The position numbers were made by a program, and so were the translations under genes. Below are positions 49,577 through 58,465 of a stretch of DNA of 64,000 nucleotides, one piece after another (positions within the stretch are counted from its first letter, which is position 1; every line of letters begins with the position of its first letter). A model generated the notes under the pieces. The model made no database searches. It was not told the origin of the DNA and was given only the letters and a program-made list of their open reading frames with translations. The stretch is from Aeromicrobium erythreum. Lineage in GTDB: Bacteria > Actinomycetota > Actinomycetes > Propionibacteriales > Nocardioidaceae. The stretch is taken from positions 372,001 to 436,000 of the forward strand of contig NZ_CP011502.1 of assembly GCF_001509405.1 (NCBI RefSeq), written 5' to 3'.

Positions 49577-50779
49577 TCAGAGGGCGACCTCGAAGAGTCC
49601 TGCGGCGCCCATCCCACCTCCGACGCACATCGTCACCACGACCCAGCGGGCACCCAGCCGGCGCCCCGCGAGCAGCGCGTGGCCGACGGCGCGCGATCCG
49701 GTCATGCCGTAGGGGTGTCCCAGGGCGATGGCGCCGCCGTCGACGTTCATCCGCTCGGGATCGATGCCGAGCACGTCGCGACAGTGCACCGCCTGGGAGG
49801 CGAACGCCTCGTTGAGCTCCCACACGCCGACGTCGCCGACCGTCAGGCCGTGCTGGTCGAGGAGCCGGGGGATCGCCGCGACCGGACCGATGCCCATCTC
49901 GTCGGGCTCGCACCCGGTGACCGCGATGCCGACGTAGTAGCCGAGCGGGTCGATGCCCCGGGAGGCCGCGAGGTCGGCGTCCATCAGGACGTTGGCCGAC
50001 GCGCCGTCGCTGAGCTGGGAGGCGTTGCCGGCGGTGACCGTCGGGTGCGCGGTCACGTCGCCGGGCTCCAGCACGGTGCGGAGCCCGGCCAGACCCTCCG
50101 CCGTCGTGCCGGCGCGCACGCCCTCGTCGGCCGAGACGGTCACCTCGACCCGTGACGTCTCACCGGTGGTCCTGTCGGTGCGGAGCGTGTGCACCGTGAT
50201 GGGGGCGATCTCCTCGGCGAGGTGGCCGGCCTCCTGGGCGGCTGCCGCGCGCAGCTGCGACTGCAGCCCCATCTCGTCCTGGCGCTCGCGGCTGACGCCG
50301 TAGCGCGAGGCCACGTTCTCGGCGGTGTGCAGCATCGGCAGGTACAGACCCGGCACCCGCTCGCGCAGCCAGGGGTCGCCGGCGCGGTGGGTGTTCAGGT
50401 GCTCGTTCTGCACCAACGAGATCGACTCGACCCCGCCCCCGACCGCGACCCTCTGCCCGTCCACCAGGATCTGCTTGGCCGCGATCGCGACGGCCATCAG
50501 TCCCGACGAGCACTGACGATCGACGGTCGAGCCGGGTACCGACACCGGCAGCCCGGCGCGCAGTGCGGCCTGCCGGGCGACGTTGAACCCCGAGGCGCCC
50601 TCGGGCATCGCGCAGCCCATGACCACGTCCTCCACCTCGGCCGGGTCGACGCCGGCGCGCTCCACCGCGTGGCGGACGGCGTGGCCCGCGAGCTCCACGG
50701 CGGGCGTGTCGTTGAAGGCGCCGCGGTACGCCTTGCCGATCGGGGTGCGGGCGGTGGCGACGATCGCTGCTCTGGGCAC
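49577..50779 (-). CDS. Acetyl-CoA acetyltransferase (thiolase) family protein
   Basis: 400 residues. Thiolase catalytic residues are all visible: nucleophile C90 in [10 protein letters not shown], the late His in [12 protein letters not shown] and the second Cys in [33 protein letters not shown] and [12 protein letters not shown] are further signatures. It cleaves or condenses beta-ketoacyl-CoA. It diverges from an acyl-CoA synthetase over a 16-bp inverted repeat, so both belong to one regulon with the downstream catabolic cluster. The GTG follows CAGGAG. Specificity (acetoacetyl-CoA or longer 3-ketoacyl) cannot be read from sequence. Confidence 0.92.
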   Translation of the reverse strand: MPRAAIVATARTPIGKAYRGAFNDTPAVELAGHAVRHAVERAGVDPAEVEDVVMGCAMPEGASGFNVARQAALRAGLPVSVPGSTVDRQCSSGLMAVAIAAKQILVDGQRVAVGGGVESISLVQNEHLNTHRAGDPWLRERVPGLYLPMLHTAENVASRYGVSRERQDEMGLQSQLRAAAAQEAGHLAEEIAPITVHTLRTDRTTGETSRVEVTVSADEGVRAGTTAEGLAGLRTVLEPGDVTAHPTVTAGNASQLSDGASANVLMDADLAASRGIDPLGYYVGIAVTGCEPDEMGIGPVAAIPRLLDQHGLTVGDVGVWELNEAFASQAVHCRDVLGIDPERMNVDGGAIALGHPYGMTGSRAVGHALLAGRRLGARWVVVTMCVGGGMGAAGLFEVAL

Positions 50780-50816
50780 GGGGACTCCTGTCGAAGGATT
50801 CTCGGAAGTTTTCTCG

Positions 50817-50856
50817 GCAACGTACTTGAACCTGAACCCGGGTTCAAGTACGTTGC
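50817..50856. promoter_or_regulatory. Palindromic operator between thiolase and acyl-CoA synthetase
   Basis: GCAACGTACTTGAACC (50817-50832) and its complement (50841-50856) form a perfect 16-bp dyad. A TACGTT -10-like box lies inside each arm on each strand, so a bound repressor would block both promoters. Its core TGAACCTGAACCCGGGTTCA (50827-50846) recurs with 18/20 identity at 57620-57639. Confidence 0.75.
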
Positions 50857-50914
50857 TCGACGTGAGCCAGGTCACGTGAGACCGGTCACATCGAAGGTGA
50901 GGAGACGAGGACGC

Positions 50915-52420
50915 ATGGTGAACGTGGCAGCGACGGTCTGGTCCAACGCGGAACGCGACCCGCAGCGGATGGCGGTGCGCTCCGGGCGGGGCGACCTGAC
51001 CTACGGCGAGCTCCGGGAGGCGAGCGCCCGCGTCGGCGGCGCCGTGGCCGCAGCGGGTCTGCGCCCCGGGGACCGCGTGGTCCTGATCGCGCCCAGCATC
51101 GTGGAGTTCCCCGTGCTCTACCTGGGCCTGCACGCCGTCGGCGTCAGCGTCATCACGATGAACACGATGGCCACGGCCGCCGAGATCGGCTACGTGCTCG
51201 ACGACGCGGAGGCGTCGCTGGTGCTGGCCTGGCACGAGTGCGACGCTGCTGCGTCCGCCGCCGCTGCCGAGCGGGGCACCACCTTCTGGCGCGTCGAGGA
51301 CGGCGCGCGCTTCGACGCCGATCCGCTGCCGGCCGCGCACGACCACGCCCCCGACGACACCGCGATCATCCTCTACACCTCCGGCACCACCGGCCGGCCC
51401 AAGGGCGTCGAGCTCACCGCGGCCAACCTGATCGACACCACCGACTCGTTCCTGCCCGTGCTCAACCTGACGGCGGAGGACCGCTTCGGCACCGGCCTCC
51501 CGCTCTTCCACGTGTACGGCCAGGCGGTCGTCATGAACACGGTGCTGGTCACCGGAGCGTCGCTCTCGCTGCTCGCGCCCTTCGAGCCGACCGCGATGCT
51601 GGAGATGGTCCGCCGCGACCGCCTGACGGTCCTCGCCGGCGTGCCGACGATGTGGAACGCGATGCTGCACGCCGCGACCGACGCGTTCGGGCCGTCGGAC
51701 TTCGAGCAGCTCCGACTGGCCACGTCCGGCGGCGCGTCGCTGCCGGTGGAGGTCATGCGCGCCTTCCGCGATCGGTTCGGCTGCACGATCCTGGAGGGCT
51801 ACGGCCTCACCGAGTCGACCGGTGCGGCCACCTTCAACGACATCAACCGGCCCCAGAAGGCGGGCACGGTCGGACCGGCGCTGCCGGGCACCGCGATCGA
51901 GGTCCGCGACCCGCTCGGCGCGGTCGTCGGTCCCGACGTCGTCGGCGAGGTCTTCCTCAAGGGCCCGACGATCATGAAGGGCTACCGCAACCGTCCCGAC
52001 GCCACGGCCGCCGACCTGCAGGACGGCTGGCTCAAGACCGGCGACCTCGGCCGGCTCGACGCCGAGGGCTACCTCAGCATCGTCGACCGCGCGAAGGACC
52101 TGATCATCCGCGGCGGCTACAACGTGTACCCCCGCGAGGTCGAGGAGGTGCTGTACGAGCACCCCGACGTCGTCGAGGTGGCCGTGGTCGGCGTGCCCGA
52201 CGCCCACTTCGGCGAGGAGGTCGCCGCGGTCGTCGCCCTGCGCGAGGGCGCGGAGCTGACCGGTGAGGAGCTGCGCTCCTGGGCCAAGGTGCAGCTGTCG
52301 GCCTACAAGGTGCCCCGGCTCTACCAGTTCGTCACCACGCTGCCGAAGGGCGCGACGGGCAAGATCCTGAAGCGCGAGATCGACCGCGACGCGATCCGCA
52401 CGGCGGAGGTCGGCGCATGA
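50915..52420 (+). CDS. Acyl-CoA synthetase (AMP-forming, class I adenylate-forming)
   Basis: 501 residues. Motifs A3 to A10 of the superfamily: [14 protein letters not shown] (P-loop), [37 protein letters not shown], the hinge [20 protein letters not shown], and the catalytic lysine in [13 protein letters not shown]. The enzyme activates a carboxylic acid to its CoA ester; similarity in style to 4-coumarate or medium-chain ligases gives no firm substrate. It begins a run of coupled genes (next start overlaps as ATGA), so it would supply the first CoA ester of the pathway. The ATG follows GACGAGGAC. Confidence 0.9.
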   Translation: MVNVAATVWSNAERDPQRMAVRSGRGDLTYGELREASARVGGAVAAAGLRPGDRVVLIAPSIVEFPVLYLGLHAVGVSVITMNTMATAAEIGYVLDDAEASLVLAWHECDAAASAAAAERGTTFWRVEDGARFDADPLPAAHDHAPDDTAIILYTSGTTGRPKGVELTAANLIDTTDSFLPVLNLTAEDRFGTGLPLFHVYGQAVVMNTVLVTGASLSLLAPFEPTAMLEMVRRDRLTVLAGVPTMWNAMLHAATDAFGPSDFEQLRLATSGGASLPVEVMRAFRDRFGCTILEGYGLTESTGAATFNDINRPQKAGTVGPALPGTAIEVRDPLGAVVGPDVVGEVFLKGPTIMKGYRNRPDATAADLQDGWLKTGDLGRLDAEGYLSIVDRAKDLIIRGGYNVYPREVEEVLYEHPDVVEVAVVGVPDAHFGEEVAAVVALREGAELTGEELRSWAKVQLSAYKVPRLYQFVTTLPKGATGKILKREIDRDAIRTAEVGA

Positions 52421-53226
52421 AGGTCGAGGGGAGCGTCGCGGTCGTCACCGGCGCGGCAGGCGGCATCGGCCTGGCCGTCGCGCAGCGGCTGCTGGAGCAC
52501 GGGGCCCACGTGGTCGTCACCGACCTCGACGCCGCGCGCACCAGCGCGGCGGTCGCGTCGCTCGAGCCGCACGGCGCCGACCGCGTCGCCGGGCTGGCGG
52601 GCGACTGCTCGCTCGAGGCCGACGTGCAGGCCGTGCTCGACCTCGCCGTCGAGCGCTTCGGGCCCGTCGACCTCTACGTCGCGAACGCCGGGGTCGGCCT
52701 CGGGCAGGGTCTGGCGTCCTCGGAGGAGGACTGGAGCACCTCGCTCGACGTCAACGTGATGGCGCACGTGCGAGCGGCCCGTCTCCTGGTGCCGGGCTGG
52801 CTCGAGCGGGGCCGGGGCTACTTCCTGAGCACCGCGTCGGCCGCCGGTCTCCTGACGCAGATCGGCTCGCCGACGTACTCGGTCACCAAGCACGCCGCGG
52901 TGGCCTTCGCCGAGTGGCTGTCGGTCACCTACGGCACCCGGGGCATCGCCGTCAGCTGCCTGTGCCCGATGGGGGTCAACACCGCCATGCTCAACGGGGG
53001 AGCCGACTCCGACGACCCGACCGCGCGCCAAGGTGCGAGAGCGGTCACCGAGGCGGGCGGCGTCCTCGAGCCGCTCGACGTGGCCGACGTCGTCCTCGAC
53101 GCGATCGACGACGAGCGCTTCCTCGTGCTCCCGCACCCGGAGGTGCTGGAGTTCTACCGCCGCAAGGCCTCCGACTACGACCGCTGGCTGGCCGGCATGC
53201 GTCGCTACCAGGACACGCTCGCATGA
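52417..53226 (+). CDS. SDR family NAD(P)-dependent oxidoreductase
   Basis: 269 residues of the classical short-chain dehydrogenase family. The cofactor motif is [15 protein letters not shown] (TGxxxGxG), NAGVG is the structural NAG, the catalytic Ser lies in [11 protein letters not shown], and [11 protein letters not shown] gives the YxxxK. The long C terminus ([20 protein letters not shown]) matches members acting on larger acyl or steroid-like substrates. Its ATG overlaps the synthetase stop and its stop overlaps the HAD gene (ATGA at both ends). Probable alcohol/ketone interconversion on the pathway intermediate. Confidence 0.87.
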   Translation: MKVEGSVAVVTGAAGGIGLAVAQRLLEHGAHVVVTDLDAARTSAAVASLEPHGADRVAGLAGDCSLEADVQAVLDLAVERFGPVDLYVANAGVGLGQGLASSEEDWSTSLDVNVMAHVRAARLLVPGWLERGRGYFLSTASAAGLLTQIGSPTYSVTKHAAVAFAEWLSVTYGTRGIAVSCLCPMGVNTAMLNGGADSDDPTARQGARAVTEAGGVLEPLDVADVVLDAIDDERFLVLPHPEVLEFYRRKASDYDRWLAGMRRYQDTLA

Positions 53227-53885
53227 GCGCCGCGACGACGCCGCGCTGCCGGGCGGCCCTGTTCGACTTCGGCGGGGTGCTCACGACGAGCGTGCTCGAC
53301 GCGTTCGGCGACCACAGCGAGCGGATCAGCGGCGACCGCGGGCTGCTGCTGCGCCTGTTCGGTGGCGGTGACGCGAAGGCCAAGCAGCTCCTCGTCGACC
53401 ACGAGGAGGGTCGTCTCGACCACGACGGCTTCGAGGCCGGGCTCGCCGAGCGGCTGCGCGCCCACGGCGTCGAGGTCGAGGCGGAGGGACTCGTCGCGGG
53501 GCTGCAGTCGGGCCTGCGGCCCGACACGGCCATGCTCGACGTCGTCGCCGACCTGCGGGCCGCGGGCGTGCCCGTCGGGCTCGTCTCGAACTCGCTCGGC
53601 CGCGACTGCTACGCCGGGTACGACCTGCCGGCCCTCTTCGACGCCGTGACCATCTCCGGTCAGGAGGGCGTCCGCAAGCCGTCGCGGCGGCTCTACGAGA
53701 TCGGCTGCGAGCGCCTCGGCGTCGCGCCGCACGAGGTCGTCATGGTCGACGACCTCGCCCAGAACATCGTCGCTGCCGAGCGTCTCGGGATGGCTGGCGT
53801 CGTGCACCGCGAGGCGGAGGAGACCGCGGAGCAGCTCTCGCAGCTGCTCGGGGTCGACGTGAGGAGGACCGCCGCACTGCGGTGA
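53223..53885 (+). CDS. HAD-superfamily (subfamily IA) hydrolase-like protein, ACAD10-N-terminal type
   Basis: 220 residues. The HAD core has motif I RAALFDFGGVLTTSV, motif II VGLVSNSLG, the motif III lysine in GVRKPSRRLYEIGC and motif IV VVMVDDLAQNIVAA. In motif I the second Asp of the usual DxD is replaced by Gly (DFG), as in the N-terminal domain of mammalian ACAD10, of epoxide hydrolase and of several non-phosphatase HADs, so phosphatase activity is uncertain. Coupled to the SDR gene. Its presence in the same cluster as an APH-like kinase and an acyl-CoA dehydrogenase mirrors the ACAD10 domain set. Confidence 0.83.
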   Translation: MSAATTPRCRAALFDFGGVLTTSVLDAFGDHSERISGDRGLLLRLFGGGDAKAKQLLVDHEEGRLDHDGFEAGLAERLRAHGVEVEAEGLVAGLQSGLRPDTAMLDVVADLRAAGVPVGLVSNSLGRDCYAGYDLPALFDAVTISGQEGVRKPSRRLYEIGCERLGVAPHEVVMVDDLAQNIVAAERLGMAGVVHREAEETAEQLSQLLGVDVRRTAALR

Positions 53886-53977
53886 TCGAGGGGGAACAGC
53901 ACCACCCCGGAACGGCCACCCGGCCGGTCCACCCAGCACAGGTCCGCCCGCCCGGGCGACCACTCTCAGGAGGACAC

Positions 53978-54955
53978 ATGAACGTTCGACGCTTCGGCCT
54001 CGGCCTGGTGGCAACGGCGGCGCTGGTCGTCACCGCCGCCTGCGGCAGCGGGGACACCGGTGGCAGCGGTGGTGGCGGAGGGGACGACACCTACACGATC
54101 GGCATCGTCAAGTTCGCCTCGAGCGAGGAGACCTCGGAGGCGGCCATCGCGGCGTTCCGTGAGGAGGCCGAGGCCAAGGGCTGGAAGACCACGGCGGTCG
54201 ACCCTCAGGGCGCGGTCGAGAAGGCCAACGGCGCCATGCAGGACTTCGTGCAGAAGAAGGTCGACCTCATCGTCACCGCCGTCTTCGACAGCAAGACGCT
54301 GACGGCCGGTGCGCAGGCCGCGAAGGCCGCAGGCATCCCCGTCGTCTCGATCTCCGGCGGCACCACGGACGGCATCACCGCGAACCTCGACTCCGGCGTC
54401 GCGGTCGGCGCGCCCGTCGCGAAGCAGCTCGTGGAGGACATGGGCGGCAAGGGCGAGCTCCTGGTGATGGGCTACAAGAGCGGTCTGCCGTGCATCGGTC
54501 GCGAGGAGGCGCTCGACGACGCGCTGAAGGGCACCGACATCAAGGTCACCCGCAACGAGGTGCCGATCCCCGGCCAGGTCGAGGGCGGGACGCAGTTCGC
54601 GCAGGCCTGGCTGGCCAAGCACCCGAAGGGGTCGACGCCGCTCGCGATCTGGGGCTGCTTCGACGACCCGGCGCTCGGCGCGGTCTCCGCGGCGAAGTCC
54701 GCCGGGCGCGACGACGTGAAGATCTACGGCATCAACGGCACCCCGGCCGCCATCAAGGCGGTCGAGGCGGGCGACATGCGCGCCACCGTCTTCCTGCAGG
54801 TGCCCGAGGCCGGCACGAAGTTCGCCGACATGGTGCCGGAGTTTATCAAGGGCGGCGTCGACGCGGAGCCGCAGGAGGTCGAGCTGCCGAACATCCTCGT
54901 CACGACCGACTCGGTCACGCAGTTCCTGGCCGACAACCCCGACGCGACGAAGTAG
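53978..54955 (+). CDS. Sugar-type ABC transporter substrate-binding lipoprotein
   Basis: 325 residues. A lipoprotein signal (LVATAALVVTAAC, lipobox TAAC near residue 22) is followed by a Gly/Ser linker and a periplasmic-binding-protein type 1 (RbsB-like) fold: YTIGIVKFASSEETSEAAIA, AMQDFVQKKVDLIVT, AAGIPVVSISGG and KIYGINGTPAAIKAVEAG. RbsB-type proteins normally bind pentoses, but here the ligand pocket is unassigned and the surrounding enzymes degrade CoA esters, so a non-sugar ligand (alcohol, lactone or glycoside) is quite possible. AGGAGGAC precedes the ATG. The ATPase and permease genes follow. Confidence 0.88.
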   Translation: MNVRRFGLGLVATAALVVTAACGSGDTGGSGGGGGDDTYTIGIVKFASSEETSEAAIAAFREEAEAKGWKTTAVDPQGAVEKANGAMQDFVQKKVDLIVTAVFDSKTLTAGAQAAKAAGIPVVSISGGTTDGITANLDSGVAVGAPVAKQLVEDMGGKGELLVMGYKSGLPCIGREEALDDALKGTDIKVTRNEVPIPGQVEGGTQFAQAWLAKHPKGSTPLAIWGCFDDPALGAVSAAKSAGRDDVKIYGINGTPAAIKAVEAGDMRATVFLQVPEAGTKFADMVPEFIKGGVDAEPQEVELPNILVTTDSVTQFLADNPDATK

Positions 54956-55028
54956 TCCGATGACCGACACGTCCTCGAGGGTCCGGCCCGCCGGCCCGAC
55001 CCCGACCGAGCACCCCCAGGAGTCCCTC

Positions 55029-56606
55029 ATGGTCGAGACGACCCCGCTCGACGGTCCGACGGCGCCGACGGTGACCGAGCCGCCGTGCCTGGAGATGTCC
55101 GGCATCTCCAAGCAGTTCGGCGGTCACCAGGCCCTCGAGGACGTGTCCATCGCCCTGCACCCGGGCCAGGTGCTGGCCCTGTGCGGCGCCAACGGCGCGG
55201 GCAAGTCGACGCTCGTGCGCATCCTCGCGGGGGTGGAGAGCGCCGACAGCGGCACCATCCGCGTCCGTGGCCAGGAGGAGAGCATCGCCACCCCGGGCGA
55301 CGCGACCCGGCTCGGCCTCAGCTTCATCCACCAGGAGCTCAACCTGGTGCCCAAGTTCACCGCGCTGCAGAACATCGCGATGGGGGCCGACCACACCCGA
55401 CGTTCCGGCGTGCTCGACCTGCGCGGTCTGCGTCGCAAGGCCCTCGCCGTCATGGACCGCATCGGCTACGCCGTGCCCCTCGACGCCAAGGTCGAGCAGC
55501 TCTCGGTCTCCGACCGCTGGATGGTCTCGCTCGCCCGGTCGCTGATGCGCGACGCGCGCATCGTCGCGATGGACGAGCCGACTGCCTCCTTCACGCAGGA
55601 GGAGGCCGACCGGCTCTACGGCATCGTCGACGAGCTCACCGCCGACGGCGTCGGGATCCTGTACATCTCGCACCGGCTCGAGGAGGTGCTGCACGTCAGC
55701 GACGACGTGACGGTGCTGCGCAACGGTCGCCTCGTGGGCAGCTACGCGGCTCGCGACCTCGACGTCGCGAGCCTCACCCGCCACATCGTCGGCCGCGACG
55801 TCGACGACCTGACCCACCGCGTCACCGACACCGACCCGACGACCGCGCCCGTGCTCCTGCAGACGTCGGGCCTGACCCGGGAGCCCCGGGTGCGCGACGT
55901 CGACCTGACGATCCACGAGGGGGAGATCCTCGGCGTCGCCGGCCTCGTGGGCGCCGGCCGCACCGAGCTGGCCCGGCTGCTGATCGGCGCCGACCCCGCG
56001 CAGTCGGGCAGCATGACGCTCGACGGGACGCCGTACCGGCCTCGCTCGCCGTTCGACGGCATCAAGGCCGGGGTCGCGCTGGTGCCGGAGGAGCGACGCT
56101 CCCAGGGGCTCGTGCTGCGCAGCTCGGTCGCCTCGAACATCACCATGGCCTCGATGCGGGATCCTCGCCGCCGGCTCGGCACCTTCAGCCCCCGCCGGGC
56201 GGCCGCGACGGCGCGCGACGCGGTCACGCGCTTCGGCGTGAAGACGTCGTCGGTGCACGACGCCGTGGGCCACCTCAGCGGCGGCAACCAGCAGAAGGTC
56301 GTGGTCAGCAAGTGCGTGCTGACCGGACCGCGGCTGCTGATCCTCGACGAGCCCACCGTCGGTGTCGACGTCGGCGCCCGTGGAGAGATCTACGACATCA
56401 TCCGCGACCTCGCCGCGTCCGGGACGTCGATCCTCATGATCTCCAGCGACTTCGACGAGCTCGCCATCTGCGACCGCGTCGTCGTCATGCGCGAAGGGGC
56501 GCTGACCCACTCGGTGCCCGCCTCGCGCGCCACGAAGGACCACCTCACCTCGCTGTGCTTCGGGACCACCGAGCACCTCGGCACGACAGAACAGGACCCG
56601 TCATGA
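55029..56606 (+). CDS. Sugar-type ABC transporter ATP-binding protein (two ABC domains)
   Basis: 525 residues, the double-ABC layout of RbsA/XylG. Domain 1: Walker A GANGAGKST, degenerate signature LSVSDRWMVSLARSLM and Walker B IVAMDEPT. Domain 2: non-canonical Walker A GLVGAGRTE, signature LSGGNQQKVVVSKC, and Walker B LLILDEPTVGVD. The start at 55029 has CCAGGAG 6 nt upstream; an alternative ATG at 54960, only 4 nt after the previous stop, would add 23 residues of low-complexity sequence. The stop overlaps the permease start (ATGA). Confidence 0.9.
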   Translation: MVETTPLDGPTAPTVTEPPCLEMSGISKQFGGHQALEDVSIALHPGQVLALCGANGAGKSTLVRILAGVESADSGTIRVRGQEESIATPGDATRLGLSFIHQELNLVPKFTALQNIAMGADHTRRSGVLDLRGLRRKALAVMDRIGYAVPLDAKVEQLSVSDRWMVSLARSLMRDARIVAMDEPTASFTQEEADRLYGIVDELTADGVGILYISHRLEEVLHVSDDVTVLRNGRLVGSYAARDLDVASLTRHIVGRDVDDLTHRVTDTDPTTAPVLLQTSGLTREPRVRDVDLTIHEGEILGVAGLVGAGRTELARLLIGADPAQSGSMTLDGTPYRPRSPFDGIKAGVALVPEERRSQGLVLRSSVASNITMASMRDPRRRLGTFSPRRAAATARDAVTRFGVKTSSVHDAVGHLSGGNQQKVVVSKCVLTGPRLLILDEPTVGVDVGARGEIYDIIRDLAASGTSILMISSDFDELAICDRVVVMREGALTHSVPASRATKDHLTSLCFGTTEHLGTTEQDPS

Positions 56607-57607
56607 CCGCTGCACTCGTCGACGTCCCCGTCCTCCAGGCACCGCCGCGCAGCGCGCGCGTGTGGCGCTGGTTCGGCCGCTACGGCGCGCTCCTCGTGCT
56701 CGCGCTGCTCGTGGTCGGCACGAGCGCGCTGGAGCCCGAGACCTTCGCCACCTGGGACAACTTCATCAACATCCTCAACCAGAGCGCCCTCTCGGCGATC
56801 ATCGCGATGGGCCTCACGTTCGCCCTCGTGACGGGGGAGTTCGACCTCAGCATCGGCAACGTCGCGAGCCTGTCGGGCGTGCTGGCGTGCACCGCGATGG
56901 TCAGCCACGACGTCTCGATCCCGGTCGCGTTCCTGCTGGCCGTCGCCATCGGTGCCGCGGTGGGACTGGCGAACGGTCTCGTGGTCACGCTGCTCAACGT
57001 CAACGCGCTCGTCGCGACGTTGGGCATCGGCACGGTCGCCGTCGGCATCAACTACGCGGTGGCCGGCGGCCTGCCGGTCAGCCTGACCGATCCCGGGCCG
57101 TTCATCCAGATCACGCTCGGGCGCTTCCTGGGCATCCCGTACCCCGTGTTCATCATGCTCGGCCTCGCGGCGGCGCTGTGGTTCGTGCTCAACCGCACCG
57201 TGCTGGGCCAGTCCATGCAGGCCGTCGGCGGCAACCCGGTGGCGGCCCAGCTGTCGGGCATCCGCGTCGACCGGGTCCGCGTCGTCGCGTTCGTCATCTG
57301 CGGCATCTGCGCCGCCCTGACGGGTCTGCTGCTCGCCTCGCGCACCGGCAGCGCGGCGGTCTCCGGCGGCGACACCTACCTGCTCGCAGCCTTCGCGGCG
57401 GCCTTCTTCGGCTCGGCGGTGCTGCGCGACGGCGAGTTCCACATCATCGGCACGCTCGTCGGCGTCATCACGGTCTCGGTGGGCTTCAACGCCATCGCCC
57501 TGATCGGCCTGGAGACGTACTGGCAGTACCTGTTCCAGGGCCTGCTGCTCATCCTCGGCGTCGGGGTCGGCTCGCTCGCCCGGCACCGTGCCGCGGCAGC
57601 ACACTGA
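56603..57607 (+). CDS. Sugar-type ABC transporter permease (RbsC family)
   Basis: 334 residues with about 8-10 hydrophobic segments, beginning after a short cytoplasmic start with YGALLVLALLVVGTSALEPE. RbsC features are INILNQSALSAIIAMGLTFALVTGEFDLSIGNVASLSG and the cytoplasmic loop AVGGNPVAAQLSGIRVDRVR (EAA-like), followed by FGSAVLRDGEFHIIGTL. It completes the importer with the two preceding genes. Its stop is only 48 nt before the crotonase gene, which has its own promoter and operator. Confidence 0.92.
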   Translation: MTAALVDVPVLQAPPRSARVWRWFGRYGALLVLALLVVGTSALEPETFATWDNFINILNQSALSAIIAMGLTFALVTGEFDLSIGNVASLSGVLACTAMVSHDVSIPVAFLLAVAIGAAVGLANGLVVTLLNVNALVATLGIGTVAVGINYAVAGGLPVSLTDPGPFIQITLGRFLGIPYPVFIMLGLAAALWFVLNRTVLGQSMQAVGGNPVAAQLSGIRVDRVRVVAFVICGICAALTGLLLASRTGSAAVSGGDTYLLAAFAAAFFGSAVLRDGEFHIIGTLVGVITVSVGFNAIALIGLETYWQYLFQGLLLILGVGVGSLARHRAAAAH

Positions 57608-57619
57608 CTGCACAGTTTC

Positions 57620-57648
57620 TGAACCTGAACTCGGATTCATGTTAGGAT
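57620..57648 (+). promoter_or_regulatory. Second copy of the TGAACCTGAAC operator plus leaderless promoter
   Basis: TGAACCTGAACTCGGATTCA (57620-57639) matches the thiolase/synthetase operator core at 18 of 20 positions. It adjoins TAGGAT (57643-57648), a -10 box 7 nt before the ATG at 57656. A repressor bound here would control enoyl-CoA hydratase and the genes after it. Confidence 0.7.
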
Positions 57649-57655
57649 GACGACC

Positions 57656-58465
57656 ATGACGGACCGGCCCGCAGCCCAGCACGAGGAGCTCGTGCTCGCG
57701 GAGCGCCTCGGCGGGGTGCTGCTGCTGACGCTGCACCGCCCCGAGCGGCTCAACGCCTGGACGAACGCGCTCGAGGACGCCTACTACGGCGCCCTGCTGG
57801 AGGCCGACGCCGACCCCGACGTCCGCGCGATCGTGGTCACCGGTGCCGGCCGCGGCTTCTGCGCCGGCGCGGACATGGAGGACCTCGCCGGGGTGGGCGA
57901 CGCCACTGACGAGCAGATCGACCGCCCGCACCCGAGGCACCTCCCGCTCACGCTGCACACCCCGCTGGTCGCCGCGGTGAACGGCGCCGCCGCCGGCCTC
58001 GGGATGGTCGAGGCGCTCTACGCCGACGTGCGGTTCGCCTCGCCCCGTGCCGTCTTCCTCACCGCCTTCGCGCAGCGCGGGCTGGTGGCCGAGTACGGCA
58101 TGGCGTGGCTGCTGCCGCGGCTCGTCGGGCACGGCCGTGCCAGCGACCTGCTGCTCTCCGGCCGTCGGGTCGACGGCGAGGAGGCCGCCCGCATCGGCCT
58201 CGTCGAGCACCTCGTGCCCGCCGACGAGCTCGTCGAGCGCGCCGTGGCGTACGCCCAAGGCCTCGCGACGTCCTGCTCCCCGTGGTCGATGGCCACGATC
58301 AAGTCCCAGCTGCTGCTCGACGCCGAGCGCAGCTTCGCCGAGTCGGTGCGGTCGGCCGACGCCCTGATGCGCGAGTCCTTCCGGGGCTCCGACATCGCCG
58401 AGGGCGTCGCCAGCTTCACCGAGCGGCGCCCCCCGGTGTTCGCACCGCTGACGAAGGAGATCTGA
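57656..58465 (+). CDS. Enoyl-CoA hydratase/isomerase family protein
   Basis: 269-residue crotonase-fold enzyme: oxyanion-hole segments GAGRGFCAGADMEDLAG and AVNGAAAGLGMVEALYADVR, and a single acidic candidate in RGLVAEYGMAWLLPRLVG. The first crotonase acid position is partly altered (GMVEAL), so isomerase, hydratase or lyase activity is open. The ATG at 57656 is preferred over an in-frame ATG at 57647, because the latter lies inside the -10 box. It starts a tightly packed run: the acyl-CoA dehydrogenase ATG overlaps its stop by 1 nt (TGATG). Confidence 0.87.
   Translation: MTDRPAAQHEELVLAERLGGVLLLTLHRPERLNAWTNALEDAYYGALLEADADPDVRAIVVTGAGRGFCAGADMEDLAGVGDATDEQIDRPHPRHLPLTLHTPLVAAVNGAAAGLGMVEALYADVRFASPRAVFLTAFAQRGLVAEYGMAWLLPRLVGHGRASDLLLSGRRVDGEEAARIGLVEHLVPADELVERAVAYAQGLATSCSPWSMATIKSQLLLDAERSFAESVRSADALMRESFRGSDIAEGVASFTERRPPVFAPLTKEI

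Noticed and set aside
53223-53885. Calling the HAD protein a haloacid dehalogenase or phosphatase
   Set aside because: Motif I is DFG instead of DxD and context points to the ACAD10-type, so a specific reaction was not named.
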